A stretch of 64,000 bases of DNA, from NCBI GenBank assembly GCA_021186555.1, contig JAJKFL010000010.1, forward strand, positions 8,786,585-8,850,584. The letters are read 5' to 3'. Position numbers and translations under genes: made by a program. The stretch comes from Reticulitermes speratus (taxonomy: Eukaryota; Arthropoda; Insecta; Blattodea; Rhinotermitidae). Position 1 is the stretch's first letter. Each line of letters opens with the position of its first letter. Below are positions 1 to 10,564 of this stretch, in pieces. A model generated the notes under the pieces. It was not told the origin of the DNA and did not search any database. It saw nothing but the letters and a program-made list of their open reading frames with translations.

Positions 1-126
1 TCAGACTGTGTACATACCTTTAGTACAGATACTCCTCATATACTATGTCAGCAGACAGGAATGCAATTGCTTATTGCTACCTGCTTTGTTCAAAGTCAGC
101 GATACTGTTGCAGAACCCTGGTGGTC

Positions 127-2790
127 TATTTATTTATTTATTTTATAGTCCACTCAGTCACACATATGACACCAGACATGTCAAATTCATTACACAGCAT
201 ACAGTTCATTAGACATCAATTTACAAATCGTACATCACAGAAAAGATACAAGCAACATTACAATACACCTTCATGGTTTCAAATATTAATATCCTCCCTG
301 ACAAGGCTTCTAAACAACAAAACATGCATAGTAATGAACAAGTAATAGAAAATATTCAATTAGACATATATTCATCCACAGAGTAAAAGATATGTTGCAG
401 TAAAAAATATTTCAACTTTCTGTTGAATGTCTATAACTTTTCTAATTTCTTTACTTTGGCAATTTAGTGTATAATTTAAGACCCATATTTGCAACATTAT
501 TTTTAAAAAAAATGTAGTTCTGTAGAATTGAACATGAAGATATGAATTATGTCGTGTGCAATGGTCATGGATTTCATCGTTTAACTTCATCTTTTCAGTA
601 TTTGATTTAGTATAACATATGGCTTCACTTATATATAAACATGGTATTGGGAGTATATTAAGGTCTCTAAAAAGATTCCTACAAGAAGCATTTCGGCCAA
701 CATTACTAATTATTCTTATAATTTTCTTTTGTAATTTAAAAGTCCTTTTGCTTTCAGGATCATTACCCCACAAGGTCAAACCATATTTCATGTGAACATT
801 AAAATGTGCAATGTACATGTTTCTTAAAATATATTGACTCATTATTCCCCTTAGGGAATTTATCATATAAGAGTTTGTACGTAGTTTTGAGCTTAAATAT
901 TTAATGTGACTATTCCATTTCATGTTTTCATTTATGTATACACCCAGAAATTTTGTTTCCAAGTTGTATTGAATATCTTTACCTTCAAATATAATATGTG
1001 GTGACACTGGTCTTTTATTTTGCAATGTATGGAAGGACATTGCCATCGTTTTTCAGCATTAACTACAAGATTGTTAAGCTTAAACCATGTCTGTAATTCA
1101 GTCATAACATTATTTATTTTATACTGAAGATTGGTCACATTTTTCCCTGATACTAAAATATTTGTGTCATCCGCAAATAACGCTATCTTCGAACCCTTAG
1201 TGTTCAGAGGCAAGTCGTTTATGTGCAATAAAAATAGTATTGGACCAAGAACTGATCCCTGTGGGATGCCATGCTTCATTGTCCTTATAGTTGAAACACA
1301 CTGCCCTATTTTCATATTATTTATTTCCACACATTGTTTCGGATGGGATAGATAGGATTCAAACCATAAGTTCACCACACCCCTAATTCCATAAGAATTT
1401 AATTTAGACAATAAAATTTTATGATTTAGTACATCATAGGCTTTTGTGAGATCAAGGAAAATTTCATTTCAGTTCATCTTATCCTCAACGGCCTGTATAC
1501 TTTTAACGAAACACTGTAATGCTGTTTCAGTTGATTTATTTACCCTAAATCTGTATTGTGCATCAGAAAGTACTTGATTTTCTACTATAAATGCCATTAA
1601 TCTATTATACATTAATTTTTCTAACAGTCTTGGAAATACTGACAACAGGGTTATTGGTCTGTAATATTGAGTATCTTTTTTACCCCCTTTTTTATGTAGC
1701 GGTTTAACTTTTGCAATTTTTAATTGATTGGAAAAATGCCTGAATCAAAAGATGCATTATAGATATTAATTAAAGGCTTCTTTAGTAATTGTATGCATTG
1801 CTTTACAATACAATCAGGTGTTCCATCAATTCCTGCCGATGATTTTTTCTTATGACCTTTTGCTACAGTTTCCACTTCATTTTCTGTTACTGGGAACAAA
1901 AACATAGTTTTAATACTTTCCTTTATTTTAAAATGATGACTTTGAGGGTTTATCCTACTATCGCCCTTGTTTCTTTAACAGTTTCTCTGGAATTCTAGAG
2001 AAATAAGAATTAAATAATTCAGCTACATTTTTTTGGGTATGTAATTTCTACAGAATTCCAGTTTATTGTGATACATGTTTATTTAAATGAGTTTTTCCAA
2101 TTTCCTTATTTTATAACCTGCCAAACTGCTGTAGATTTATTTTTTGCATTTGGAATGTACTTGTCATTTTCTCATATCTTAGCATCTCTAATTACTCGTC
2201 TGTATATCATTCTATACTTGGCAATATACGTTAGTACTTCCTCTGTGATATTTGGTTGTTTCTCTAGTATACTTAAAAATCTCATTTGTTTTGCTAGATA
2301 TTTTTATACCTTTTGTGATCCATCCATTTCTTAATGATCTTCTCTTATACATTAACTTTAATGGAAAGGCTACTTCAAAAGAATGCTGGACAGATCTCAT
2401 GAAGGCATCAAATTTGACATTTACCTCTGTCTCTAGAAATACTTCCTGCCATGAAGTCTTACTCAATAAATATTTAAATTCCCTGATATATTTTTCCCCA
2501 AATTGTCTTTTTAGAAATCTGTGATCTATTTTAGTGCAATTTTTAAATACCACAGGTAGCATTTGGGCGTGGTGGTCTGATAAACCTATTACTATTGAAG
2601 GCTGCATATAAAATGTCTTATTCATTATCATTAGAAATATCAATGTACTTGTACTTTTTATTACCCTAGTAGGGGATTGAACTGTATATACTGAATTATG
2701 TCTCAGAAGTAAGTAATTTAAATCATGTAGACTGCCACTACCCTACAGGAAATTATATTCCTGTCCTCACAAAGAAGCAGAATTTTATCG
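127..2790 (-). mobile_element. LINE (non-LTR retrotransposon), 5'-truncated, decayed
   Basis: Read on the minus strand this is one non-LTR retrotransposon with pieces in the expected order. At about 2730-2560 is the end of an APE-type endonuclease (SPTRVIKSTSTLI, then GLSDHHAQ with the catalytic SDH triad). A linker follows, then RT fragments: SAGIDGTPD (about 1840), GIPQGSVLGPILF and FADDTNILV (the YADD-type catalytic box, about 1280-1160). The post-RT region starts around FLGVYINENMKWNSHI (about 950) and ends at a stop at 372. Reading frames shift near 1046 and are interrupted between 1411 and 1720, so it is dead. A 3' UTR and a (AAATA)n-type tail at 127-145 mark the 3' end. The endonuclease start is missing. 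The motifs suit the Jockey/CR1/I group, but the clade is not settled by eye. Confidence 0.85.
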
Positions 2791-3153
2791 TGATACAACT
2801 TTGCCCCTCAAAAATACCTTTCTCTGCCATCTATGTGGGAGTAAACAGTCACTGTGGCGCCAGAAGACCCTGTTTCATGTGGTTCATTGAAAAATCAGCA
2901 GGGTTCGGCCGTCCAATCCGTGCTGCCATCTGTCCAGTGACTGACGATGGTGGCTTTATCGAGTTCGGTAGCTTACTCCGATAAAGCTCTGGCTGCGGTA
3001 TTGAATCAGCGTGTGGCCGCGACTTTGAAACTGCAATTCCTGTTGCATTGTTCCTGCATGTCGTAGCCGCTTATCTCCTTTCAACACATTACACGCAGCC
3101 AAGTTGTACTTCGGCTCCGGTTTCCATTCACATGTTTGCAGCTGTCCAGTTTT
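2791..3153. other. stretch without a recognised feature
   Basis: No gene or repeat family is recognised. It sits between the LINE 5' end and the first element A copy. Confidence 0.4.
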
Positions 3154-4124
3154 TAGACGCGTTGGCAAAATTGCGAAAAGCGACTATTAGCTTCGTCATG
3201 TCTGTCTGTCTAGACCAGTGGTTCCCAACGTGGGTGGTACCGCCCCCTGGGGGGCGGTGGGATTACCGAGGTGGGCGCTAATAGGTACGAGAGGTGGAAG
3301 GGAGTGCTGTTATGTTCACAGGGAGGCGCTAGTAGAAAAGTAGTGCATTTATTTTTATAATAAAATTCAAATAATCTTTTGTTAAAAATAAAAAATGAAT
3401 TAAGTTTCTTAGTATATTAATTTATGAATGTTATTCAAACACATATTATTTTTTTAATAAACTATTGCTAGATGAATTATTGTTAATCATAAAAAATATA
3501 ATAAATTTTAAATTATTAATTAACACATAAAACGTGAAGTTTAACTCTTATAATTTTATTTAAACGATTTTTTAAATATGAAATAAAAGTGGAAACAAAA
3601 GCACATTTATGTTTTTTTAAAAAAGGTAGGGGGGCGTTTGGGTCTGTGTATGGTACCAAGGGGGCGGTGGACCGAAAAAGTTTGGGAACCACTGGTCTAG
3701 TCGCATGGAAGAACTCGACTCCCACAGGACGGATTTTCATGAAATTTGATATTTATTTATAGAAAATCTGTCAAGAAGATTCAAGTTTCCTTAAAGTCTG
3801 ACAAGAATAACGGTACTTTACATGAAGACCTACGTACATTTATGATAATATCTCGCTCAATTCCTCATATAATGAGAAATGTTTCGGTCAAACGTTATTG
3901 AGAAAAATCAAAACACACATTTTATATCCAATAACTTTTTTTCCAAAAATCGTGGCGTTTATGAGATAATTTGGAAAAATGCTGTACAGCCAGACAGGCC
4001 ACAGATGACAATATAATACGGCGCATGCGCTTTGCATGCTGTATAACTAAGGCTACAGACACACACTCAGAATATGGAATATCTATTGCTTTTCCACGGC
4101 AACAGTGGTTACGCGAACGCGCCT
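3154..4124. mobile_element. element A copy 1, split by a hAT-like element
   Basis: This belongs to a roughly 500-bp repeat seen about eight times here. One end carries the motif GCGCGTTCGCAAAATTGCG (here mutated); the other ends in GCGAACGCGCCT, so the tips are inverted copies of GCGCGTTCGC. The interior has shared blocks: GCCAGACAGGCCACAGATGA, then GGCGCATGCGCTTTGCATGC, then ACACACTCAGAATAT. This copy is interrupted by a hAT-like insertion at 3216-3694, and without it the length is about 490 bp. Beyond the second tip most copies share a further 20-25 bp (CGTACAT...CCTGTCTTG), so the true boundary may lie outside. No coding capacity is seen. A non-autonomous DNA transposon is the simplest reading. 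Confidence 0.75.
3216..3694. mobile_element. hAT-like non-autonomous element
   Basis: The ends are CAGTGGTTCCCAAC and its inverse GGGAACCACTG. The flanks are GTCTAGAC (3208-3215) and GTCTAGTC (3695-3702), an 8-bp target-site duplication with one mismatch, as hAT elements make. It is 479 bp, the interior is A+T rich and there is no ORF. Both termini are followed by G/C-rich subterminal tracts. It sits inside element A copy 1, so it is the younger insertion. Confidence 0.85.
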
Positions 4125-4252
4125 CAGTGTTACGTTTATACGTACATCGCCTGTCTTGTTTAAGAAGAATACGTTCTTTCATGGTGGGTTTAAATAGTTC
4201 CAAGACAGGGGTTTGGGAACTATGGTTTAGGTAGCAGTTTCAACCTGTTTTA

Positions 4253-4644
4253 AGGCGCGTTCGCACAAGTCGCGAAAAGCGCCTATTGGCTTTATTATAT
4301 CTCTGTGTCCGTCCGTCTGTCCGCATGTATCAGTGCGGGTCCGACTGGACGGATTTCCTTGATATTTGATGTTGGCGACTTCCACGAAATTCTGTCGAGA
4401 AACTCCCAAATCTTGTTAAAATCTGACAAAAAATTATCGAGCACTTTACGTGAGTTTACAATTTTTTTTTTACAGCTCTAGGAAATATTTTGTAAACCGA
4501 CAACACTGCAAAGGGAACTATTGTTGCATTTTCATGGCAACACTGAACACTTTTATATTGCTGACATCTGCATGTAGGTCAACAACAATACAAAGGGAAA
4601 GCATTGTTGCTTTTCCATGGTAACAACGGTTAAGCGAACGCGCC
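4253..4644. mobile_element. element A, diverged copy
   Basis: It starts AGGCGCGTTCGC and ends GCGAACGCGCC, with the family's ACGGATTT...GATATTTGAT and AAAATCTGACAA blocks near the first end. The middle differs from the main family: it has two near-repeats of AACA(A)TACAAAGGGAA(A) followed by TTGTTGC. This is probably a subfamily. Confidence 0.65.
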
Positions 4645-4664
4645 ATAATGTTACTTTATACGTA

Positions 4665-4908
4665 CACTGCGCTCCAAGACGGAAGGTCGCGGGTTCGATG
4701 GTGTAATCCTTCCGGCCGAACTACGACCCTGGGGTCGACTCAGAAATGAGTAACAGGAATATCTCCTGGGGGGTAAAGACGGCCGATGGGTAGGGCTGAC
4801 AACCTTACCACCTTCACGTGCCGATTGTCTTGAAATCTGGGAGCCTCAACCTCCTGGAACCCTAAGGGCCTGTCCAGGCCTGTAATGGGATTGCTTTACA
4901 TTTTTTTA
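4665..4908 (+). mobile_element. SINE B copy (tRNA-related)
   Basis: A B-box-like GGGTTCGAT head is followed by a body shared with 9980-10269 (TAATCCTTCCGGCCG, GGGTCGACTCAG, GGGCTGACAACCTTACCACC, CCTGTAATGGGATTGCTTTA). The 5' part of the head is missing or diverged. This is a short pol III-type retroposon without coding capacity. Confidence 0.75.
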
Positions 4909-4920
4909 AAACTATCACAA

Positions 4921-4991
4921 AGATAGACAATGTTTTTCACCAACTAAATGCACTTGTTATAAAAACACTTGGTGAAAAACATTGTCTATAC
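4921..4991. repeat. short inverted repeat (stem about 23 bp)
   Basis: GATAGACAATGTTTTTCACC is followed after about 25 bases by its reverse complement. It is a perfect hairpin-capable repeat directly downstream of SINE B. No element family is recognised. Confidence 0.7.
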
Positions 4992-5642
4992 TCGAAAAAT
5001 GCACGGTGAAAATAGAAATAGTTTATCACAAAGATATACACAACTTTATTTGAACATGACGCGCTATATGCGTAGGTTAAATGTGTTCTGTCACTGAGAA
5101 AGGAGATTTAACTATAATAGGGTGTTTGTGAAGAAACTGCCTGTTACTACGCAACAAAGAGCTTACGAATGACGAAGCTACACGAAGGCGGGGAAAAATT
5201 AGGTGTGCCCAAGGTCGACGACGTGATGTGTAAACTTTACCATATATTGTGGTGGTAAATACAGGAGGAGGATAGAATGGGTGGGACATTAATATGCATA
5301 GTGAAATAAGTAATGCATGCACAATTTTGGTCGTCGAAACTCAAGGATGGAATGCAGATGTACGATGGAAGCTATCTTTTAAGAAATATAATTTAAATTG
5401 TGTAGTGGAATGAAGTGTCTCCCGGACAGGAGGAATAGCGAGCTTTTCTGAACAAGGGTAACTTTGACAAGTAATGGAGGTGAGTGGTGTACTTCTGATT
5501 CTGTGCCCTTCCCACACTAGGAGCCAGGTTTGCCCTCTAGGGCATTTTGGGTCTGGAGTTGGAACGAAAAATGATTCCGAGTGCCTCAAGAAACGAAAAT
5601 CCGACCAGTAACAACTTTACCTATCCACCACAATTCCTAGCT
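4992..5642. other. stretch without a recognised feature
   Basis: Several short reading frames are open by chance on the minus strand (5077-5322, 5341-5589). None resembles a protein family I know. No repeat family is recognised. Confidence 0.4.
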
Positions 5643-5667
5643 TGTTGTTGTTGTTGTTGTTGTTGTC
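5643..5667. repeat. (TTG)n microsatellite
   Basis: About eight tandem TTG units. Confidence 0.85.
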
Positions 5668-5698
5668 GTCTTTGACCTTTTATGTTTTTTTTATTTAA

Positions 5699-5932
5699 TG
5701 GCGCCGGGGTTCAAATCCCAGCAGAGTCAAGAAATTTTTCTCTTTTCCAAAACGTCCAGACTGACTCTGAGGCCCACCCAATCACCCATTCAATGGGTAT
5801 CGGGGTTCTTCCGCGGGGTATAAAGCGGCCGAGGCGTGAAGTTGACCACTCACCTCCATCTAGTGCCGAGGTTAAGAATGAGTGGAGCTATACCTCTACT
5901 CCCACTATATGCCTTCATGGCGTGGACAGGGA
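5699..5932 (+). mobile_element. SINE C copy
   Basis: B-box-like GGTTCAAATCCC is followed by the SINE C body: TCCAAAACGTCCAGAC, CCATTCAATGGGTATCGG, AAAGCGGCCGAGGCGTGAAG, TAGTGCCGAGGTTAAGAATG, and the 3' end GCCTTCATGGCGTGGACAG. The A-box half of the tRNA-like head is absent. SINE C is the commonest short repeat in the window, with about a dozen copies in both orientations. Confidence 0.85.
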
Positions 5933-6084
5933 TAGATTTATCTTTTTATTTAATGGCTTGGCGACTGATTTTGAATGTGAGAGACACAAAATTCCTTTTA
6001 ATGGAGGCGCAAACTGCATGTGCCCTTTGTGTTCCTATCAGATGAGCTTTGCATTTCGCTACGTGTAAAAGTTTAATTCAATTC

Positions 6085-6600
6085 AAGATTCAGATGGTTT
6101 GTGGACGTTCCGATTTATCGAATGCTAAACAGTTATACCGACGTTTCGAAGGCACTACGATCCTCCAAAAGGTCAGCAATTATTTGACAGTCGACACTGT
6201 GAAACATCTTTAGCAGCACCGCTGTAAAAAAAACCCTAAATCTCGCTTCAAATCAGTTATTTCTATTTCTATCAACACGCCTTCTGCCGCCTGACAGCCC
6301 TAAGAAGGCCCACACCAACAGACAACAACCCATTCTTCAGTATTTCCCTACCTTCTACCCGCCTTGCATTCCACAGAGGTCTCACAGATGTCACTCGGCT
6401 GCACGTTGAACTCATCTCTGCCGGAAGCTACATAAGACAAAGAGTATTCTATAATTAACTCAGATTTCCGGCCCCAGTGGAATGTTCGCCTTCTTTTCTC
6501 ATATGCTTCAAATGCGACATCCAATCGTTGCTTCCCGATTTACCCCGGATGATTGGCCGAAACGCTCGAATTACAGTAAGGGTGAACAGATTTTGTGTCT
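6085..6600 (-). other. unassigned repeat-like region with a decayed hammerhead-like end
   Basis: On the minus strand around 6180-6130 there is GGAGGATCGTAGTGCCTTC followed by GAAACGTC. It resembles the GAAA-NUH half of the hammerheads elsewhere in the window, but the CUGANGA half is not intact. The rest has no open frame and no family I can name. A retroelement 3' region is possible. Confidence 0.3.
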
Positions 6601-6660
6601 CACTATCTATTAACCAACTAAATACACTTTTACTTTCAACTGTTTAATTGTTTACAAATT

Positions 6661-6707
6661 CTCCCCTACATACGTTTCGGTCCATACAAGGACCATCATC
6701 AGGGGTA
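6661..6707 (-). ncRNA. hammerhead ribozyme, left arm of palindrome 1
   Basis: Read on the minus strand: stem I strand ACCC, core CTGATGA, stem II GGTCC/GGACC with loop TTGTAT, then GAAA, a very short stem III (C-G closing GTAT), cleavage triplet GTA, and return strand GGGG. All catalytic core bases of the hammerhead consensus are present. It is identical in core to the right-arm copy. Confidence 0.75.
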
Positions 6708-6856
6708 CACAAACTACACTTATTTACGTCCATAGGTTCAATCTGTAACCATATGCAGTCTAGTTTCATTCAGTCTTTTGTGTAGGTGTAGTCACTTTCT
6801 AAAAACACATGTTTTAAAAAATAAGTAATTTGTGACGTATATATAAAACAATGTTT

Positions 6857-7391
6857 CATTCATTCTGCAGTCTGTCTTACGACAGGTCCGTAGCCTCTTC
6901 CAAAGCGAGTTCTCCACAGGGTGCGATCTAGTGCTTCCTCTTTAAATTTCCAGTATCTTTTCTTCTCCTTAAGGTCATCCAGTAGCTGCTTACACCTTCT
7001 CCTCGTCTTCCCGTCATTTCTATCCTTCCCTCTAACTTTCCTTCAATCACATGTTTCAGAAGGCAGTTTCTACGCAAGATGTGACCAATCCAGTTAGCCT
7101 TTCTTCTTTTTATTGTATGTACGATATTCCTCTCCTCCTTGACTCTATGTAATACTTCTTCATTTCTCACACGATCGGTCCAACTGATCTTCTCCATTCT
7201 TCTCCAGCACCACATTTCAAAACTTTCCAGATACTTCTGATACATTTTCCGAAGTGTCCACGTTTCAGCACCACACAAAGCTATGCTCCAAATGTAACAC
7301 TTTACTAGTTTCTTCCTTAAATTTAAGTCCAGTTTGTTGGTGAAAAGATTCTTCTTCTTGTTGAATGCTGCTTTAGCCATGGCAATTCTGG
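6857..7391 (-). mobile_element. 5'-truncated LINE 3' end with 12-bp TSD
   Basis: The minus strand encodes the C-terminal part of a LINE ORF2 (CGAETWTLRKMYQKYLESFE, then EEVLHRVKEERN, RRKANWIGHILRRNCLLKH). This is the zinc-knuckle-less tail typical of many arthropod LINEs. It is flanked by a 12-bp duplication AAAACAATGTTT (6845-6856 and 7392-7403). It was inserted into the loop of hammerhead palindrome 1, so it is younger than that palindrome. The 5' truncation is of the usual target-primed kind. Confidence 0.85.
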
Positions 7392-7648
7392 AAAACAATG
7401 TTTATAAGTTCATAAAAGATTCGTCAATGTTGTATTTACAAGTTAAAAAGGTCAACATGGATATCATGTTTTCACACACCTTTGGCTAGTTGTATTTTAT
7501 CCTGGATTTTGCATATTTTGATCACAAATTACTTATTTTTTAACACATGTGTTTTTAGAAAGTGACTACACCTACACAAAAGACTGAATGAAACTAGACT
7601 GCATATGGTGACAGATTGAACCTATGGATGTAAATAAGTGTAGTTTGT

Positions 7649-7695
7649 GTACCCCTGATGATGGTCCTTGTATGGACCGAAACGTATGTAGGGGA
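7649..7695 (+). ncRNA. hammerhead ribozyme, right arm of palindrome 1
   Basis: CTGATGA at 7655-7661, stem II GGTCC/GGACC (7663-7667 with 7474-offset partner at 7674-7678), GAAA at 7679-7682, a short stem III closed by C7683-G7688, and triplet GTA 7688-7690. Stem I pairs CCC 7652-7654 with GGG 7691-7693. It matches the hammerhead core consensus at every position. Confidence 0.78.
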
Positions 7696-8054
7696 GAATT
7701 TGTAAACAATTAAACAGTTGAAAGTGAAAGTGCATGTAGTTGGTTAATAGAAAGTGAATTGGAAATGCAAGGTGAAAGTTATATAAGATTTTGTGTTTAT
7801 CCTCAAGCAGTTATTCGCTTATAGCTGTGCTCTCAAACATGTCATGGGCGTGGTGAAGACCCTAACTAGCCTGTGACTACCGGGTGTTTAGGATGTCGTA
7901 TTACTATTACCGATTGACTAAAAATATACATCCCTGGAGCAATGAACGGCTTGAGAATTGAATAGTCGCTTACATATTCAATAAGCCCCCTTCTTTTAAG
8001 AGAACCTGAGGGTTTATAACCGTATTTAACATTGTCTATACAGTATACGTGCTT

Positions 8055-8370
8055 ATATACAATGATATATATTGATGACAAACTGTACACAAACCATAAA
8101 ACACAACACTCAGTCACCTTTATACAAACCCCGACATGTTTCGATGTCCTAGTGCATCATTATCAACGTTTAGTGGTTACGACAAAATGCTTTTAATGAA
8201 CAAATTTAAAAATTGTGTTTGTATTTTTTAAGTGTTTTTAAATGTGGTTCCCCCCTGAAGATGATGCACTAGGGCATCGAAACATGTCGGGGTTTGTATA
8301 AAGGTGATTGAGTGTTGTGTTTTATGGTTTGTGTACAGTTGGTTATCAATATATATCATTATACATTACC
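8055..8370. mobile_element. palindromic hammerhead element 2
   Basis: The left arm (about 8055-8165) and right arm (about 8245-8370) are inverted copies sharing CCGACATGTTTCGATG and CACAAACCATAAAACACAAC. The loop is about 80-100 bp. The right arm retains a complete hammerhead core. The left arm keeps the GAAACATGTC half, but its CUGANGA box is mutated. There is no coding frame. Confidence 0.75.
8249..8293 (+). ncRNA. hammerhead ribozyme, right arm of palindrome 2
   Basis: Core CTGAAGA at 8255-8261 is the CUGANGA consensus with A at the tolerant position 7. Stem II is GATGC/GCATC (8263-8267, 8274-8278), GAAA 8279-8282, and stem III a single C-G pair around AT. The cleavage triplet is the canonical GTC (8286-8288). 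Stem I pairs CCCC 8251-8254 with GGGG 8289-8292. Confidence 0.72.
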
Positions 8371-8374
8371 GTGT

Positions 8375-8500
8375 TCACAAGAGCCAACATCTCTGAGCCA
8401 GATTAATCCAGTGTACATCTGCCTACAAGAATTCTTTAATATCCAGTTTAAAATATTATCCTTCCATCTACACCTAGGTCTACAAACAGCACGTTTCGAC
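8375..8500 (-). mobile_element. LINE 3' fragment (same family as 45.1-45.9 kb)
   Basis: CACAAGAGCCAACATCTCTG, CCAGATTAATCCAGTGTACA and ATTATCCTTCCATCTACACC align in order with the 3' coding end of the LINE at 45.1-45.9 kb (reverse strand). It is a small fragment abutting palindrome 2. Confidence 0.7.
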
Positions 8501-8745
8501 CACTATATTGTTCCGAACTGTGAACAGCTTTTTTAATCTCTCTCTCTGGCATGCTACATGACCATCCGTCTCATCTTATTTGATTACTCTTATCGTAACT
8601 GATTAGCATAGTACCTAATTACAAATTCATTACAATTTTAAACATGTAATTTTTATTGTTTGCTTTAATGTTTTATTTCTTTGCTATGTTTAGTTACAAA
8701 TTTCGGTATTTCATTTTCATTTGCTTTTTGTTTCCTTTGTAAATT

Positions 8746-8764
8746 CCCCCCCCCCCCCCCCCCC
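8746..8764. repeat. poly(C) run
   Basis: Nineteen consecutive C. Homopolymer length may be unreliable in the assembly. Confidence 0.9.
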
Positions 8765-8956
8765 ACAATTTCGTTTCTCAGTACCATGGACAAGCCACAT
8801 TTAATTGTAACTTGCTTTCAATACTCCCACTGTTATGACGCACTTATCAACTTTTATTTAGAAAGTACCCGGTTCGAATCTATCCAGGGCAGCTTCTATC
8901 CCACCTGTCAAGTTCGTGCAACCGCCGTCTACTTATTTATTGTGATAAATTACAAG

Positions 8957-9178
8957 GTACGAGATTGGGTTGCGGGTTCGAATCCCGCCGGTGGCATGGA
9001 AGTCTTTCCCTTGTGAGTGTTGTGTATTGTTAGGTAGAGGTCTCTGCGATGGGCTGATCACACGTCCAGAGGAGTCCTACCGATTGTGGTGTGTCTGAGA
9101 GTGTGATCGTGAAGCCTCGGCAATGAGGAGGTCCTCGCTCACTAGGGGCTGTCGAGCCCTGGAGAGGGGGACTGATCA
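8957..9178 (+). mobile_element. SINE A copy
   Basis: B box GGGTTCGAATCCC is followed by the SINE A body (TTGTGAGTGTTGTGTATTGT, AGGTAGAGGTCTCTGCG, CCAGAGGAGTCCTACCG, GGGGCTGTCGAGCC). The 5' tRNA part upstream of the B box is shortened. It is non-coding. Confidence 0.85.
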
Positions 9179-9944
9179 AATTTCGTAAAAATCGGTAAAA
9201 TGGTTAGGAACCAATGAACACACAGTAACACAGGAAGGTGACCTTGTAAGGTAGCTTTATTTGAGCGTAGAAGTAGGGGTTCTGTCTCAAAACTGGGTTA
9301 CGAAACACGAACGATCCGAGATTATATTTATGATATAATTCTCCGTTTGTAAATCGATTTTACACGATGTCCCATTAAATAGAATCTTGAAACATTCTAC
9401 TGCCTGTTGATTCAACGTTTGAGAATAGATTTAACGAGTTCACAAAAACTTTTGTACCAAGTCTGAGGTACGTTTTCGTAACCGCAACGCACCTAATTGA
9501 AAGGCAGCCATTTTAACTTTTCGCTGTCAATAACATGTGTGCATAAATGCTATAACAGCTCGTCACGTCATAATTACAGACTGGACATGGCGAAGGTCAG
9601 TGCTGGAGGATGCAGACAGATGAAGTCTGTTTGTAGAACATTACGTAGAAGGCCAAGGCCAGAATTGTTAGTCCTTTGCAGTAACTCAAGTACTCATAGA
9701 AGGATAAGAAAAAAAAAAAGACGAACATATGAGGACTACAGCAATACGAATTATCACAAATTTTATTTTGAATTAAGCATTAAATCTGTTAATGACGAAA
9801 TACGGTACAGTAAAAGAGCAAAATGGAAAAATCAAAGCTTAAAATTATAATTTTACTTGATTTTTGTATGGGTGTAAAAAATGTCTCTGTTATTTTGCGA
9901 CAAGAACCAATCGCAAAGGAGGATGTTCTGACGAATAGAAAGGT
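9179..9944. other. stretch without a recognised feature
   Basis: An open frame of about 117 codons lies at 9497-9850 (+), rich in Arg/Lys in its second half. It resembles nothing I know and has no supporting context. The rest is featureless. Confidence 0.35.
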
Positions 9945-10515
9945 AAAGGTAAAGGTCATCCTCTAACATGCCATGAAGGAGGGATACGCGGTGGCGCAGT
10001 TGGTTGAGACACTGCGCGGGTTCGATTCCCGATGGTGTCATTGGAATTTTTCATTGACATAATCCTTCCGGCCGCACTATGGCCCTGGGGTCGACTCAGC
10101 CTCTAACAGAAATGAGTACCAGGAGTATTTCCTGGGGAGTAAAGGCGGCCGGTGCGTAGGGCTGACAACCTTACCACCTTCATGTGCCAATTGTCTAGAA
10201 ATCTGGGAGCCTCAAACTCCTGGAACCCTAAGGGCTTGTCCAGGCCTGTAATGGGATTGCTTTACCTTTACATGCCATGAAGGCACATAGGGGGAGTAGA
10301 GGTATAGCTCTACTCATTCTTTACCTCGGCGCTGGATGTCAGTGCGTGGTTAATGTTACTCCGATTTGCCCCCAGCAGAGACCCGGTACCCATTGTGTAG
10401 GACGTTGTATGGGCCGGTCTGGACAGGTAAGGAGAAGACAAAACCTCTTACCTTCACTGGGGTTCGAACCCATAATCGTCCATTCCGCAGACAGTCCTTA
10501 TCGGGCTACTCCTCA
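9945..10515 (-). mobile_element. SINE C copy split by SINE B
   Basis: Minus-strand SINE C: the 3' end lies near 9945-9979 and again from 10270 (CATGCCATGAAGGCAC), the body includes ACCTCGGCGCTGGATG, and the B box is near 10455 (GGTTCGAACCC). It is interrupted by SINE B at 9980-10269, with the 14-bp duplication ACATGCCATGAAGG at 9966-9979 and 10270-10283. SINE C was therefore already present when SINE B inserted. Confidence 0.85.
9980..10269 (+). mobile_element. SINE B, full length with 14-bp TSD
   Basis: It starts with a tRNA-like head: the A-box region GTGGCGCAGTTGGTTGAGAC and the B box GGGTTCGATTCCC. The SINE B body follows and ends TGTAATGGGATTGCTTTACC. Perfect 14-bp target duplications flank it, and it inserted into a SINE C copy. 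It is the best copy of this family in the window. Confidence 0.88.
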
Positions 10516-10564
10516 GCGTCATTATGATGATAATATTAATTTAGATCTTATGAAGACTTAGGGC

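Larger units (their letters stand above)
6606..7751. mobile_element. palindromic hammerhead element 1, interrupted by a LINE
   Basis: Two arms of about 231 bp (6606-6836 and 7521-7751) are near-perfect reverse complements. Each carries an intact hammerhead core, on opposite strands and pointing outward. The loop holds a 5'-truncated LINE with its own target-site duplication (see 6857-7391); without it the loop is only about 150 bp. There is no protein-coding frame. The architecture matches the other hammerhead palindromes in this window. The link to Penelope-like retroelements rests on the ribozyme type and is inference. Confidence 0.8.

Noticed and set aside
9497-9850. 117-codon open frame as a gene
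   Set aside because: No recognisable domain, no splice context, and a simple Arg/Lys-rich second half near an A-rich run.
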